Origin: Sphingomonas bacterium
GTDB lineage: Bacteria > Pseudomonadota > Alphaproteobacteria > Sphingomonadales > Sphingomonadaceae
Direction of reading: 5' to 3'
Length of the DNA stretch: 21,832 nt
Assembly: GCA_026785965.1 (NCBI GenBank)
Contig: JAJAYY010000178.1
Location: forward strand, 1 to 21,832
The notes below the pieces were generated by a model that saw nothing but the letters and a program-made list of their open reading frames with translations, was not told the DNA's origin and did no database searches. Position numbers and translations under genes: made by a program. Positions 7,445 through 14,960 of the stretch are shown here, piece after piece; position 1 is the first letter of the stretch, and every line of letters begins with the position of its first letter.

Positions 7445-7785
7445 ACGACGCGCGGCTCCCCGCCAAACTCGAGGCCTCGAGCCTCCTGCGCCGCGCCGAA
7501 GTCGACGGCGGCTTCGGAATGATCATTGCCAAGGGCGACCCCGATCGCGGCGCGCTGATCCTGCTCATCGCCAGCCGTGGCGAGCATGTCTGTTGCCTTG
7601 AACGTGGGCTGACGGCAGACGGCGATTATGCCTGGCAGCGGGCCGGACCGGGCTCCGACGCAACCCCGGCTGAGGTTGAAAACTGGTCCGATAAGCGCCG
7701 CAAATTCGATCGTGATTCATGGTTAATTGAACTGGACGTCCCGCATCCAGAACGATTCATCGCTGAAACGACCGCGATCGGTTGA
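7441..7785 (+). CDS. DUF1491 family protein
   Basis: DUF1491 proteins are short alphaproteobacterial proteins of unknown function. The sequence RLPAKLEASSLLRRAEVDGGFGMIIAKGDPDRGALIL, followed near the end by KFDRDSWLIELDVPHPERFIAE, fits the family. The start is uncertain. A TTG at 7441 overlaps the thioesterase stop (TTGA) and gives 114 residues, close to the family size; an ATG at 7369 would add 24 residues that do not look like the family and would overlap the thioesterase by 76 bases. The gene closes the hpf-to-DUF1491 rightward run. Confidence 0.8.
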   Translation: MNDARLPAKLEASSLLRRAEVDGGFGMIIAKGDPDRGALILLIASRGEHVCCLERGLTADGDYAWQRAGPGSDATPAEVENWSDKRRKFDRDSWLIELDVPHPERFIAETTAIG

Positions 7786-7952
7786 CCGCGCGGAACCAAT
7801 CGGAAAAAGCCGGGCACACGACAGAGCGGGGGGCACTCCTCTGGGCAATTCAGCCGGAAAAGTGCCACGCAGTCGGGGGATCACCCCGGCGGGCGTTGCA
7901 AAGTGCAACATCCCCGCCGAACGGCCGGTCCACCGCATGATTTTGGTTTCTA
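7786..7952 (+). other. intergenic region with an extended hairpin
   Basis: This 167-base non-coding gap contains an inverted repeat at 7887-7900 and 7904-7919: CGGCGGG plus GTTGCA on one side, TGCAAC plus CCCGCCG on the other, three-base loop and a small internal bulge. No T-run follows directly, so it is not a clear intrinsic terminator. It could be a Rho-linked 3' end for the upstream operon or a leader structure of the cell-wall hydrolase gene. Confidence 0.5.
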
Positions 7953-8648
7953 ATGGTGCATCCTTTTCGTTCCGCGCTGGTCGTGATCTTCGCGCTCAGC
8001 GCGTCAACGGTCGCTCCGGCGCAGGTCGCCCCTTTGGCGATCACTCAGGCCAGCGAGCCGCTCCTGCCGAGTGGAACGAATCAACTGCCCGCGATGGTCG
8101 TCCCGGCCGTCCTTTCGACCTCTCCGCAACTTCCCGTCGCGCAATCGGCGATCCTCCCGCAACCCGTGGTGATCGCGCCGATCGAGGAACAGCCGCAGGA
8201 TGCCGACCAAGCCGATGCACCCGCTGTGCGCGCGACCGGCGATCTCAGTGCGATGGTCGCCCAATTGCGCTCGACCAGCGCCGGCAGCCGCGAGCTCGAA
8301 TGCCTCGCCGGTGCGATCTACTTCGAATCGAAAAGCGAGTCGCTCAAGGGGCAGCTTGCGGTCGGCCACGTCATCGCCAACCGCGCCGCCTCGGGCCGCT
8401 TCCCCTCGACCTATTGCGGCGTGGTCTATCAGCGCAGCCAGTTCAGCTTCGTCCGCGGTCGCTCGATGCCGCCGATCGCGCGCAGCGGAATGCAGTGGAA
8501 AAATGCGGTCGCGATCGCCAGGATCGTCGATCAAAAGCTTCAGCCGACCCCGGTGTCGAAGGCGATGTTCTTCCATGCCCGCCGAGTCTCGCCGGGCTGG
8601 CGCCTGACGCGCGTCGCGACACTCGGCAACCACGTCTTCTACCGTTAG
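7953..8648 (+). CDS. secreted cell-wall hydrolase, SleB/CwlJ (Hydrolase_2) type
   Basis: The 231-residue protein begins with a signal peptide (PFRSALVVIFALSASTVAPAQ), has a Pro/Ala/Gln-rich linker to about residue 110, and ends in a SleB/CwlJ-type lytic domain: ECLAGAIYFESKSESLKGQLAVGHVIANRA, then PSTYCGVVYQ and QFSF. The Glu in ECLA and the YFE segment are the positions expected at the active site. Homologues cleave peptidoglycan; in Gram-negatives the role is thought to be cell-wall remodelling rather than spore germination. Start ATG at 7953 lacks a clear ribosome-binding site but places the signal peptide correctly. Confidence 0.9.
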   Translation: MVHPFRSALVVIFALSASTVAPAQVAPLAITQASEPLLPSGTNQLPAMVVPAVLSTSPQLPVAQSAILPQPVVIAPIEEQPQDADQADAPAVRATGDLSAMVAQLRSTSAGSRELECLAGAIYFESKSESLKGQLAVGHVIANRAASGRFPSTYCGVVYQRSQFSFVRGRSMPPIARSGMQWKNAVAIARIVDQKLQPTPVSKAMFFHARRVSPGWRLTRVATLGNHVFYR

Positions 8649-8658
8649 AAGGCCGCAC

Positions 8659-8692
8659 CGCGCGGGCTTCCCCGCGTCCTCCCTTTGTTCTA
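8659..8692 (+). terminator. probable intrinsic terminator after the cell-wall hydrolase
   Basis: A perfect six-base stem, CGCGGG (8661-8666) and CCCGCG (8671-8676), with loop CTTC, is followed by a pyrimidine-rich CCTCCCTTTGTTC. The T-tract is imperfect. It sits 12 bases after the hydrolase stop. Confidence 0.55.
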
Positions 8693-8701
8693 ATCGAGTC
8701 G
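8687..8701 (+). promoter_or_regulatory. weak LexA-like element before mmcB
   Basis: GTTC-N7-GTCG matches six of eight fixed positions of the alphaproteobacterial SOS operator GTTC-N7-GTTC and ends two bases before the mmcB ATG. SOS control of mmcB in Caulobacter makes it plausible; the match is weak. Confidence 0.3.
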
Positions 8702-8702
8702 G

Positions 8703-9188
8703 ATGGCGTCCGCCCCGATTCCCGATTGCTTCGTCGATCAACCGCCGATCGCGGGGGAGGTGGCGCGCGGGGTAACGCGGTTGTTCTGCCGCCAGGATCT
8801 GTTTGCGATTTGCGAGGTACCGCTGCCCAATGGGCGCCGCGCCGACATGATGGCGATCGACGGCAAGGGCCAGCTTGTGATCGTCGAAATCAAGGTCAGC
8901 CGCAGCGATTTGCTCGGCGACTCCAAATGGATCGACTATCTCGATTATTGTGATCGCTTCTACTGGGCGGTGCCGTCGGCGCTGTCGTCGATCCTCGACG
9001 AGCCGCGGTTTCTCCCCGGCGAGGCGGGACTATTGGTCGCCGATCGCTACGACGCGGCGGTGTGGCGCGAAGCCGCGCATCGCCCGCTCGCGCCCGCCCG
9101 GCGCAAGGCCGAACTGCTGCGTTTTGCGCGGCGCGCGGCGCGGCGTTTGTCGGCGCAGATCGACCCGACGTTGGGCGCGGGCAGTTAG
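8703..9188 (+). CDS. mmcB: MmcB family DNA repair protein
   Basis: MmcB proteins are alphaproteobacterial nuclease-like factors tied to mitomycin C resistance and DNA-damage repair in Caulobacter. The 161-residue protein has RRADMMAI and VIVEIKVSRSDLLGDSKW (Asp48, Glu62, Lys64), matching a PD-(D/E)XK nuclease core, then the family-typical YLDYCDRFYWAVP. It starts with ATG at 8703. A GTTC-N7-GTCG element immediately upstream resembles an alphaproteobacterial LexA site. The last four bases overlap the stop codon of the convergent ankyrin gene. Confidence 0.9.
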   Translation: MASAPIPDCFVDQPPIAGEVARGVTRLFCRQDLFAICEVPLPNGRRADMMAIDGKGQLVIVEIKVSRSDLLGDSKWIDYLDYCDRFYWAVPSALSSILDEPRFLPGEAGLLVADRYDAAVWREAAHRPLAPARRKAELLRFARRAARRLSAQIDPTLGAGS

Positions 9189-9790
9189 CGGGTCGGCCCG
9201 GCAATGATCTTGCGCGCAGGCTTGATCGTTTCAATCAGGCGCAGCAACTCGGGATTGCGGGTGTCGCGGCGGGCATAGTCACGGGCGCTGAAGCCGGCCG
9301 AAAAATCGGTCGTATCGGCGGTGGCGCCGGTCTCGAGCAACATTTTCACTACCCGGATGTGGCGTCCCTGGACCGCCGCGATCAACGGACTTTCCCCCTG
9401 GCGATTGGCGAGCCCGATCTTGGCCTTGGCTTCAATCAGCAGCTGGACCGCCTCGACGAAGCCGCCGCGCGACGCGATGATCAGCGGGGTGTCACCGCGC
9501 TGGTTGGAGAAATCGGGCTCGGCACCGTTGCCGATCAGAAAGCCGACGTAGAGAATGCTTCGGTTGGCGGTCGCCACGGTTAACGGCGTCTCGCCGCCAT
9601 GGCCGCGATAGTTGGTTACCGACTTGCCCTGGCGGCGAACGATATCGGTCGCCTTGGTAGCGTCCTGGTCGCGGATTGCATTGAGGAACGCGTCCGAATC
9701 GGAGCCGAGCTTGGTCTGCGCCACCGCCCCGCTCGCCAGCATCGCCGCCAGCAGCCCCATTATCACGGTAATTTTCGTCCGCCCGTTCAT
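9185..9790 (-). CDS. secreted ankyrin-repeat protein
   Basis: The 201-residue protein has a signal peptide (about 1-25, [20 protein letters not shown]) and at least three ankyrin repeats between about 66 and 164, each with the GETPL / GDTPL / GESPL turn followed by LL or FL helices and an NGAEPD- or ETGATAD-like loop. Such proteins act as periplasmic protein-binding scaffolds; the partner is unknown. ATG at 9790 has GGAG six bases upstream. The gene is divergent from the YcgN-like gene (56 bases between starts) and meets mmcB tail to tail with a four-base overlap. Confidence 0.9.
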   Translation of the reverse strand: MNGRTKITVIMGLLAAMLASGAVAQTKLGSDSDAFLNAIRDQDATKATDIVRRQGKSVTNYRGHGGETPLTVATANRSILYVGFLIGNGAEPDFSNQRGDTPLIIASRGGFVEAVQLLIEAKAKIGLANRQGESPLIAAVQGRHIRVVKMLLETGATADTTDFSAGFSARDYARRDTRNPELLRLIETIKPARKIIAGPTR

Positions 9791-9846
9791 GTTTGCTCCA
9801 TGATGCCTTGATTGCGCCGCCTTGCCCGACCATTGCTAGCCCGACC

Positions 9847-10284
9847 ATGAATGAAGCAAAAGCCTTTTGGGAAAAGCCCCTCGCTGCTCTCGACCGGGGC
9901 GAGTGGGAAGCCTTGTGCGACGGCTGCGGACGCTGCTGCCTGCACAAGCTTGAAGATGAGGACACCGGGGAGCTTTATCCGACTAACGTGGCGTGCAAAC
10001 TGCTCGACCGCCGCGCCGGCCAATGCACCGATTACCCCAATCGCAAGCGCCACGTCGCCGATTGCGTCAAGCTCGACCCGGCCAAGCTCGACGAGCTCGA
10101 ATGGCTGCCCTCGACCTGCGCCTATCGCTTGCGCTGGGAGGATCAGCCGCTCCCCGAATGGCATTATCTGATCTCGGGCAGCCGCGAGACGGTGCACGAG
10201 GCGGGGCAATCGACGCGCGGCTGGACGGTGTCCGAAGTCGATGCCGGCGAGCTGGAATTCCACCTTGTCGACCGCGCGCTGTGA
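9847..10284 (+). CDS. YcgN-like Cys-rich protein (YkgJ/CxxCxxCC family)
   Basis: The 145-residue protein matches the conserved bacterial YcgN family of unknown function. Eight Cys are visible: CDGCGRCC (24, 27, 30, 31), then 50, 60, 73 and 91, the pattern thought to bind a metal or an iron-sulfur cluster. The N terminus [19 protein letters not shown] is typical. ATG at 9847 is preferred over an in-frame ATG at 9793, which adds 18 residues unlike the family. Its 3' end overlaps the next gene by 44 bases. Confidence 0.9.
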   Translation: MNEAKAFWEKPLAALDRGEWEALCDGCGRCCLHKLEDEDTGELYPTNVACKLLDRRAGQCTDYPNRKRHVADCVKLDPAKLDELEWLPSTCAYRLRWEDQPLPEWHYLISGSRETVHEAGQSTRGWTVSEVDAGELEFHLVDRAL

Positions 10285-10978
10285 GCCACTGAGCGTCGCC
10301 GACCTGCCGTGGCCGGTCGAGCTTCGCACGCATCCCCGGGCGCGCCGCCTGCGCCTGTCGCTCGACGAGCCGCGCGGCGTGCTTCGCCTGACCATTCCGC
10401 GCCGGGTCAGCCGCCGCGCCGCGCTCGATTGGGCGCGGGGCCAGGCCGACTGGGTCACGGCGCAACTGGCGACGCTCGAACCGCCGGAGCCGTTGGCGCC
10501 GGGTGCGTCGATCCCGTTCGATGGCCAGACGCTACTGCTGGCGTGGGATCCGGCGGCGCCGCGATCGCCACAACTCGCCAATGGGGAGCTGCGCTGCGGT
10601 GGGCCGAACGAGCGCTTCTCGGCGCGCATCCTGGCATGGTTGCGCGATCAAGCGCGGACACAGCTGACTGCCGAGACCAAAGCGATCGCCGTGGCGGCCG
10701 CGATCGCCGACGGTCCGGTCAGCGTCGGCGACGCCGCGACCCGCTGGGGAAGTTGCTCGGCGGCGGGCGCGATTCGCTACAATTGGCGGCTGATCCTGGC
10801 GCCGCCAGCGGTTCGGCGCTTCGTCGTCGCGCACGAATTGGCCCACCGCGCCCACCTCAACCACGGTACCGAGTTCAAGGCGCTCGAAGCGCGACTTTAC
10901 GGCGACGGAGTCAGCGAAGCGCGGTCAGCGTTGCGCCGGATCGGGCCGCGGCTGAAGCGGGTCGGTCGGGGGCACTGA
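10241..10978 (+). CDS. YgjP-like zinc metallopeptidase
   Basis: The 245-residue protein has the YgjP/DUF45 layout: a beta-rich N-terminal half ([23 protein letters not shown]), the conserved [21 protein letters not shown] block at about 168-188, and the zinc-binding motif HELAH at 198-202 with a further His at 208 (LNHGTEF). Substrates of the family are unknown. The only standard start before the conserved region is ATG at 10241, inside the YcgN-like gene. Its last 54 bases overlap the 3' end of the convergent penicillin-binding protein gene. Confidence 0.88.
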   Translation: MPASWNSTLSTARCEPLSVADLPWPVELRTHPRARRLRLSLDEPRGVLRLTIPRRVSRRAALDWARGQADWVTAQLATLEPPEPLAPGASIPFDGQTLLLAWDPAAPRSPQLANGELRCGGPNERFSARILAWLRDQARTQLTAETKAIAVAAAIADGPVSVGDAATRWGSCSAAGAIRYNWRLILAPPAVRRFVVAHELAHRAHLNHGTEFKALEARLYGDGVSEARSALRRIGPRLKRVGRGH

Positions 10979-13036
10979 ACGCGGCTGCTGCTGCGGCGGC
11001 TGCGGTTGCGGCGCTGTCCCCGACGGGGGATTGGGCGCTTGCGATCGGCCGAGCACTTCGTCGAGCCACTGCTGATCGGCAGGTCCGGCAGTACCCGGCG
11101 GCTGCGCCCCGGGCGCGAGGGGATCGGTCGGCAGACCCACGGCCTGGTCGATCGGATTGCCATCGGCGTCGACCAGCGGCGCTTCGTCGGCGATATTGCC
11201 CCACACTTCCTCGTCAGGCTCGAGCTGCCAATCGGGGAGCGGCACCTCGAGCTGGAAGTTTTCGACCGGGCGGCGCGCCACGGCGATTCGCATGAAGCTT
11301 GAGAAAGCGCGCGCCGGGGCGGTGCCGCCCTGCAGTCCGGGAACGGGGCGGGCATCGTCGCGGCCCATCCACACCCCGGTCGTCAGTCCGCTCGAGAAAC
11401 CGATGAACCAGCCGTCCTTGTTCGAACTGGTGGTCCCGGTCTTGCCCGCCACCGGGCGCCCGATCTGTGCTGCTCGTCCCGTGCCGGACAGCACCGCGGT
11501 CTGCAACAAGTCGGTCATTTGCGCCGCGACATAAGGCGCGACCAGCACGCGCTCTTCCTGGGCATCGTGCTGATACAGCAAGCGGCCCTCGGCGGTGACG
11601 ACCTTGCGGATCGCATAAGGCATCGCGCTGACCCCGCGATTGGAGACTGCGGCGAACGCCCGCGTCATGTCGATCAGGCGCACGTCGCTCGTCCCGAGCA
11701 CCATCGACGGGTAGGTGCTGATCGTCCCCGACACGCCAAACCGCCGCGCCATGTCGGCGATCGTCGCAAAGCCAAGCTGGTCGCCGATCTTGGCGCTGAT
11801 GGTGTTGATCGACCGCGCGAACGCCTCGCGCAGCGACACCGGTCCGGCGTTGGTGCGGGTCGAGTTGCGCGGCGTCCAGCCATCGATCGTCACCGGTTCA
11901 TCGACGATCATGTCGGTCGGCTTCATCCCGCTTTCGAGCGCGGTCAAATAGACGAACAATTTCCACGCCGATCCCGGCTGGCGCTGCGCCTGGGTGGCGC
12001 GATTGTAGATCGAATCGACATAGTCGCGCCCGCCGATCATCGCCCGCACCGCGCCGTCGCGGTCGAGCGCGACCAGCGCGCCCTGCGCACCCTTGGGCGT
12101 ATTGGCGTTGATCGCGCGGTTGGCGGCGCTCTGCATCCCGGGGTCGAGCGTGGTCCATACGTCGATCGGGTCGCTGGTCTCGTCGATCAGCGTATCGAGC
12201 TGGGGCAGCGCCCAGTCGGTGAAATAGCGCACGCTATTCTGCTTGGCGGCGGGCTGGACCTTGATTTCGGCGGGATTGGCGCTGGCCGCGGCAGCTGCGT
12301 CGAGGAAGCCGTTCTCGACCATCGAATTGAGCACCACTCCGGCGCGGCCGCGTGCTGCCTGGACGTCGGCGGTGGGCGAATAATTCGACGGCGCCTTGAC
12401 CAGCCCGGCGATGATCGCCGCCTCGCCCAGGCTGAGCTGTTCGGCACCATGTCCATAGAAAGTCCGGCTCGCCGCATCGATGCCATAGGCGCCGCCACCG
12501 AAATAGACCCGGTTGAGGTAGAGTTCGAGGATCTGGTCTTTGGAGAATTTGCGTTCGAGGGCGAGCGCAAGGACCGCCTCCTTGACCTTGCGGCCGAAGG
12601 TGCGGCTGTTGGTGAGGAAAATGTTGCGTGCCAATTGCTGGGTGATAGTCGAACCGCCCTGGCGCCACGCGCCGGTGGTCAGGCGGACCTTGAATGAGCG
12701 CGCGATGCCGATCGGGTCGACGCCAATGTGACTGCGGAAGCGCTTGTCCTCGACCGCGATCATCGCCGAGCGCATGGTCGGCGGGATCTCTCGATAGGGC
12801 AGCCAGCGCCCGAAGCTCGGCCCGAGCGAGACCAGCAAGGTGCCGTCGGCGGCGCGCACGCGGACCATCTGGCCAAGATCGCTGCGCCGGCTCAGCGTCG
12901 AATAATCGGGCAGCGAGGCAATCGCGACCGCGACCGAGATCCCGAGCGCGAGCAGCAGCAGCGCGCCCAGCGCCAGGCCCCAGCGAAGGATCGATACGAT
13001 CAAGCCGCGCGGCTTGGGGCGGGGGGAGGTGGCCAT
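10925..13036 (-). CDS. class A penicillin-binding protein (PBP1A type)
   Basis: This bifunctional peptidoglycan synthase is anchored in the inner membrane. From ATG at 13036 it has 703 residues: a cytoplasmic basic tail and one membrane segment (about 20-42), the GT51 glycosyltransferase with EDKRFRSHIG (Glu96), QGGSTITQQ (127-135) and ERKFSKDQILELYLNRVYFG (161-180), then the transpeptidase with SAWK (Ser356, Lys359), SIN (409-411) and KTG (532-534). The active-site Ser motif is SAWK rather than the commoner STFK. The C terminus, from about 640, is a Pro/Gln-rich low-complexity tail. A TTG at 13075 could add 13 residues, but the ATG with AGGGA upstream is preferred. Confidence 0.95.
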   Translation of the reverse strand: MATSPRPKPRGLIVSILRWGLALGALLLLALGISVAVAIASLPDYSTLSRRSDLGQMVRVRAADGTLLVSLGPSFGRWLPYREIPPTMRSAMIAVEDKRFRSHIGVDPIGIARSFKVRLTTGAWRQGGSTITQQLARNIFLTNSRTFGRKVKEAVLALALERKFSKDQILELYLNRVYFGGGAYGIDAASRTFYGHGAEQLSLGEAAIIAGLVKAPSNYSPTADVQAARGRAGVVLNSMVENGFLDAAAAASANPAEIKVQPAAKQNSVRYFTDWALPQLDTLIDETSDPIDVWTTLDPGMQSAANRAINANTPKGAQGALVALDRDGAVRAMIGGRDYVDSIYNRATQAQRQPGSAWKLFVYLTALESGMKPTDMIVDEPVTIDGWTPRNSTRTNAGPVSLREAFARSINTISAKIGDQLGFATIADMARRFGVSGTISTYPSMVLGTSDVRLIDMTRAFAAVSNRGVSAMPYAIRKVVTAEGRLLYQHDAQEERVLVAPYVAAQMTDLLQTAVLSGTGRAAQIGRPVAGKTGTTSSNKDGWFIGFSSGLTTGVWMGRDDARPVPGLQGGTAPARAFSSFMRIAVARRPVENFQLEVPLPDWQLEPDEEVWGNIADEAPLVDADGNPIDQAVGLPTDPLAPGAQPPGTAGPADQQWLDEVLGRSQAPNPPSGTAPQPQPPQQQPRSVPPTDPLQPRPDPAQR

Positions 13037-13084
13037 GTGGCGACCATCCCTATTGGCTCCCCCGGCGCCCGACAAGCGCTGCGG

Positions 13085-13510
13085 CTAGCGCTGGTCGCCG
13101 TCGGTCTTCGCTTTGCCGTCGCCAGCGTCCTTTTCGTCGAATTGGAGCGATAATGAATTGATGCAGTAGCGCCGGCCTTCGGGGCCCGGGCCATCGGGAA
13201 AGACGTGGCCAAGGTGGCCTTCGCACTTGGCGCAGCGAACTTCGACCCGCTCCATCCCGTGGGTCTGGTCGCTGATTTCGGCGACCGCCTGACCCGCGAC
13301 CGGAGCGGTGAAGCTTGGCCAGCCTGAATGGCTGTCATACTTGCTGTCGCTCTCGAACAATTCGGCACCGCACCCGGCGCAGCGATACAGCCCGGGCTGC
13401 TTGTTGTTGAGCAGAGCGCCGCTGCCCGGAGGCTCGGTGCCGGCTTCGCGCAAGATCCGGAATTGCTCGTCGCTCAACGTGCTACGCCACTCTTCCTTGC
13501 TGCGCTTCAT
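13085..13510 (-). CDS. msrB: peptide-methionine (R)-S-oxide reductase
   Basis: MsrB repairs oxidised methionine (R form) in proteins. The 141-residue protein has the two structural-zinc CxxC motifs (Cys44/47 in CAGCG, Cys93/96 in CAKCEGHLGHVF) and the catalytic Cys116 in RRYCINS. The SHSGWPSF motif at 60-67 is also typical. The tail after about 125 is charged and not conserved. ATG at 13510 has GGAGAC six bases upstream. There is no signal peptide, so it acts in the cytoplasm. It lies 48 bases upstream of the penicillin-binding protein gene on the same strand. Confidence 0.96.
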   Translation of the reverse strand: MKRSKEEWRSTLSDEQFRILREAGTEPPGSGALLNNKQPGLYRCAGCGAELFESDSKYDSHSGWPSFTAPVAGQAVAEISDQTHGMERVEVRCAKCEGHLGHVFPDGPGPEGRRYCINSLSLQFDEKDAGDGKAKTDGDQR

Positions 13511-13579
13511 GCTTGTCTCCGTGGGTTTGTGAAAGCGGTGTTAACCCTGTTTAAACGCCTGACCAATAGCGTGCACCGC

Positions 13580-14122
13580 ATGTTGGGCCATTGCCTCGCC
13601 CCAGTTTCGTTCGTGGCGCTCGTCGCTGCGAGCCTCGTCATGCCTTGCGCAGCCGCGGCGCAGGACGTCGCCGCCCCGTGCCGATTGTGCACCCCGACCG
13701 CAAACGACCAACCCGATTCGCGTCCGACGCTTCCAATTCGCCTAGAAGTGGCGACGCGGCTCGATTTCGACAAGGTCGTGTTCGGCGGGCTGGGCGAGGC
13801 GCAGGTCGCTTTGTCCCCCGACGGCGGCTCGCGCATGTCGGGCGCGGCCGCCGCGACCGGATCGCGCGCCATGCCCGGCAGCGTAGTGATTCGCGGTGAG
13901 CCCGGGCGCGCGGTGCGGGTCGATCTTCCGCGCCAGGTCGACCTCTACGGCGACGGCAGCGGAACAATCCGGATCGAATCGATCGTCACCGATCTGCCGT
14001 CCTTCCCGCGCATCGGCGACGACGGCACGCTGTCGTTCCGGTTCGGCGGCGATTTACGGATCAGCGGCGACGGCGATGGCGCCTATCGCGGTTCGGTCGA
14101 CATATTGGTCGAATATCTCTGA
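13580..14122 (+). CDS. secreted DUF4402 domain protein 1 (pilin-like)
   Basis: DUF4402 proteins are secreted beta-rich proteins often found beside chaperone-usher genes, where they probably act as fibre subunits. From ATG at 13580 the protein has 180 residues: a signal peptide (about 1-27, ending AAAAQ), a CRLC pair just after it, the strand RLDFDKVVFGGLGEAQV, and the C-terminal GDGDGAYRGSVDILVEYL, matching the family's closing strand. No Shine-Dalgarno is clear; GTG starts at 13529, 13538 and 13571 are possible and would lengthen the N terminus. It is the most divergent of the three copies. Confidence 0.82.
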   Translation: MLGHCLAPVSFVALVAASLVMPCAAAAQDVAAPCRLCTPTANDQPDSRPTLPIRLEVATRLDFDKVVFGGLGEAQVALSPDGGSRMSGAAAATGSRAMPGSVVIRGEPGRAVRVDLPRQVDLYGDGSGTIRIESIVTDLPSFPRIGDDGTLSFRFGGDLRISGDGDGAYRGSVDILVEYL

Positions 14123-14278
14123 CAGCACTGGGATTGCTCCGTTGTGGAGCAAAGGTGAACGGCCTGTTTACCTTGATGCTGAGCAAAGCCGTAAGCGGTC
14201 GCGGTTAATGGAGATGGCACGGGTGGCCGGCAGTCGGTCAGTCGCCACATTTTTACCGAACCAGTGGGGATATCTTCC
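14123..14278 (+). other. intergenic region between DUF4402 genes 1 and 2
   Basis: This 156-base gap holds a hairpin, TTGCTCC (14134-14140) and GGAGCAA (14146-14152) with loop GTTGT, just after the stop codon of gene 1. It has no T-run. One copy of the shared inverted repeat (14154-14172) follows immediately. The promoter of gene 2 is expected in this gap. Confidence 0.5.
14154..14172. promoter_or_regulatory. shared 19-bp inverted repeat, copy 1
   Basis: GGTGA-N9-TTACC, 106 bases before the DUF4402 gene 2 start. Viewed symmetrically, AGGTGAAC and GTTTACCT are inverted with one mismatch around a five-base centre. Confidence 0.5.
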
Positions 14279-14797
14279 ATGACCAAATTTCTGACCCGTG
14301 CGGCGCTTGCCGCGACCGTCGCGACCGGCCTGTTCGCCGCTCCGGCGCTGGCCGCTCCGGCCGACACCGAGACCTTCACTGCCAAGGCCGTGATCGTCAA
14401 GCCGGTGACCATGACCAAACTGACCGACCTCGATTTCGGCACCACGACCATGAACCCGAGCCTGACCAGCGCGACGGTTTCGGTGTCGTCTGCCGGCGGC
14501 GTAGCGGTGTGCAGCTCGGCCATGCTGACCTGCTCGGGCGGCAGCCGCGCCGACTTCACCCTTAGCGGCGGTGTCGCTGGGCAGACGATCGCGATTTCGT
14601 ACAACGCGCCCCCGGCCGTGTTGACGCACACCAACGGCACCAACACTGTCGGCTTTTCGCTCAACGCCGTGTCGAACGTCCTGCTCAACAGCAGCGGCGC
14701 GGGCACGTTCGCCGTCGGTGGCACGATCACCGTCGTCGCCGCGACCGCCGATGGTGCGTACAGCGCCAACGTCGACGTGGTTGCCAACTACCTCTAA
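14279..14797 (+). CDS. secreted DUF4402 domain protein 2 (pilin-like)
   Basis: The 172-residue protein has a clear signal peptide (FLTRAALAATVATGLFAAPALA, cleavage after about residue 30), the first conserved strand AVIVKPVTMTKLTDLDFGT, a Cys pair spaced by six residues (VCSSAMLTC) likely to form a disulfide, and the family closing segment FAVGGTITVVAATADGAYSANVDVVANYL in outline. GGGGA lies nine bases before ATG at 14279. It is followed by a strong terminator, so it is probably transcribed alone, at a level different from that of the chaperone-usher pair, as expected of a major subunit. Confidence 0.9.
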   Translation: MTKFLTRAALAATVATGLFAAPALAAPADTETFTAKAVIVKPVTMTKLTDLDFGTTTMNPSLTSATVSVSSAGGVAVCSSAMLTCSGGSRADFTLSGGVAGQTIAISYNAPPAVLTHTNGTNTVGFSLNAVSNVLLNSSGAGTFAVGGTITVVAATADGAYSANVDVVANYL

Positions 14798-14823
14798 TCG
14801 TCCTCGCGACGATCGATCATCAG

Positions 14824-14853
14824 GGGGTCGCCGGTTTTCGGCGGCCCCTTTTT
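14824..14853 (+). terminator. intrinsic terminator after DUF4402 gene 2
   Basis: A ten-base stem, 14824-14833 and 14839-14848 (one G-T pair), with loop GTTTT, is followed by five T. It begins 27 bases after the stop codon. Confidence 0.9.
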
Positions 14854-14871
14854 GCTGCCGACAAGCCAAAA

Positions 14872-14890
14872 GGTTAACGCCGCGCTAACC
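14872..14890. promoter_or_regulatory. shared 19-bp inverted repeat, copy 2 (CtrA-like)
   Basis: GGTTAACGCCGCGCTAACC. It contains TTAA-N7-CTAA, one mismatch from the CtrA consensus TTAA-N7-TTAA, 70 bases before DUF4402 gene 3. Confidence 0.6.
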
Positions 14891-14920
14891 ATGATCGTCA
14901 GCGCTTCTCCAACCTTCCTT

Positions 14921-14939
14921 GGTTAATGCCGTCCTTACC
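14921..14939. promoter_or_regulatory. shared 19-bp inverted repeat, copy 3
   Basis: GGTTAATGCCGTCCTTACC, a second copy 30 bases downstream of the previous one and 21 bases before the start of DUF4402 gene 3. Confidence 0.55.
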
Positions 14940-14960
14940 GTCTTCAAAGGGTAGGCATCC

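Noticed and set aside
7727..8953. Plus-strand frame of 408 codons across the cell-wall hydrolase gene
   Set aside because: It is Arg-rich and motif-free, in a different frame from the hydrolase and MmcB genes, which both have strong family signatures.
11519..12697. Plus-strand frame of 392 codons opposite the penicillin-binding protein
   Set aside because: It is the antisense shadow of conserved transpeptidase and glycosyltransferase sequence, dominated by Arg, Asp and Gly with no domain.
14168..14869. Minus-strand frame opposite DUF4402 gene 2
   Set aside because: It is His/Arg/Gly-rich and runs through the terminator hairpin; the plus frame has a signal peptide, family motifs and a ribosome-binding site.
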